From Steinernema hermaphroditum (taxonomy: Eukaryota > Nematoda > Chromadorea > Rhabditida > Steinernematidae), in contig CM059625.1 in the NCBI GenBank assembly GCA_030435675.1, forward strand, positions 4,960,001 through 5,024,000: a stretch of 64,000 nt of DNA, read 5' to 3'. Every line of letters begins with the position of its first letter. The stretch's first letter is position 1. Position numbers and translations under genes: made by a program. The notes under the pieces are model-generated. The model was not told the DNA's origin. It worked only from the letters and a program-made list of their open reading frames with translations, and did no database searches. Below, piece by piece: positions 63,701-64,000 of the stretch.

Positions 63701-64000
63701 GGTGTTAGACCACACCTTGCCTCTCAGAGTCGTAAACGAAATTTACATTAATGAGATAGAAACCGCCAACATCGCCGAGAATTATTGGATTTTGTCAAAA
63801 ACTGCTATTTCTCTAACACGAATTGCCACCGTACACCGATTGCGTCGCCGACCAAATGCCAATTTTAATTGCCCATCGGGGACTACGGTATTTGAACGAA
63901 ATGACGTTATGCTGCAAAAAGTGAGCAGTTGAACCGTGGCTAACATTAATTGCGAACCGTTTCAAAATGATAGCTTAGGAAACGCGCTCTTTTGCACGTA
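51778..64000. other. Twelve-kilobase region without a supportable gene
   Basis: No open frame here shows a family motif, a chain of phase-compatible splice sites, or a poly(A) signal in the right place. The part next to 51777 should hold the MARCH promoter and perhaps an alternative first exon (minus frame 52387-52034, with donor A|GTACGC). Small palindromes occur (for example GTTTCAG/CTGAAAC near 56907-56923). It may contain regulatory DNA, unrecognised RNA genes or long introns of a gene beyond the window. Confidence 0.4.

Noticed and set aside
1..64000. CRISPR arrays, phage or bacterial defence modules, rRNA
   Set aside because: The window is clearly nematode chromosomal DNA with spliced genes; none of these patterns was seen.

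Overview
The window is eukaryotic, and nearly everything points to a nematode. Genes are split by many short introns, mostly 42-60 nt with GT...TTTCAG or TTTTAG ends. Several start codons sit a few bases after a TTTCAG-type acceptor with no upstream exon, as expected for spliced-leader trans-splicing. The protein set (a CLR-1-like receptor phosphatase, an HP1/HPL protein, an OST-alpha transporter, a GY-rich NLP-like peptide, Cys-rich secreted proteins) fits a rhabditid, diplogastrid or strongylid worm. The species cannot be fixed from the sequence alone. Frames were checked by summing exon lengths; seven gene models close exactly on multiples of three.

Layout. 797-7184 (-): an 18-exon receptor tyrosine phosphatase with EGF-like, Ig and FN3 ectodomain, one membrane span, an active-looking D1 and a degenerate D2. 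7.2-9.9 kb: gene-free divergent spacer. 9903-10540 (+): mitochondrial ATP synthase F1 delta subunit. 11812-12881 (+): HP1-like chromodomain/chromoshadow protein. 13166-15106 (+): unrecognised secreted protein. 15372-17824 (+): D-2-hydroxyglutarate dehydrogenase. The last three lie head to tail with about 270-285 bp gaps and may be an operon. 19345-20214 (+): unrecognised 245-aa protein. 20586-21876 (-): OST-alpha-like transporter. 21.9-27.0 kb: gene-poor and repeat-bearing. 27002-31567 (-): large type II membrane protein with four vWA-like domains and Thr-rich linkers. 31938-33068 (-): Cys-rich CxxxC proteins. 34734-35009 (-): GY-rich NLP-like peptide. 37319-41763 (-): R-Ras-type GTPase. 45.3-48.4 kb: two diverged copies of an unrecognised segment. 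48741-51777 (-): MARCH-type membrane RING-CH E3 ligase. 51.8-64.0 kb: about 12 kb with no gene I can support.

The genes do not form one pathway. Two encode mitochondrial enzymes (ATP synthase delta, D2HGDH), three encode signalling or ubiquitin factors (RPTP, Ras, MARCH), one is a chromatin reader, and the rest are membrane or secreted proteins. No prokaryote-style defence island, CRISPR array, canonical tRNA, rRNA or viral element was found. The main points of interest are the degenerate phosphatase D2 with an unusual D1 WPD loop, the mostly MIDAS-less vWA chain, the two unrecognised genes, a fold-back tRNA-derived element, and the duplicated segment.
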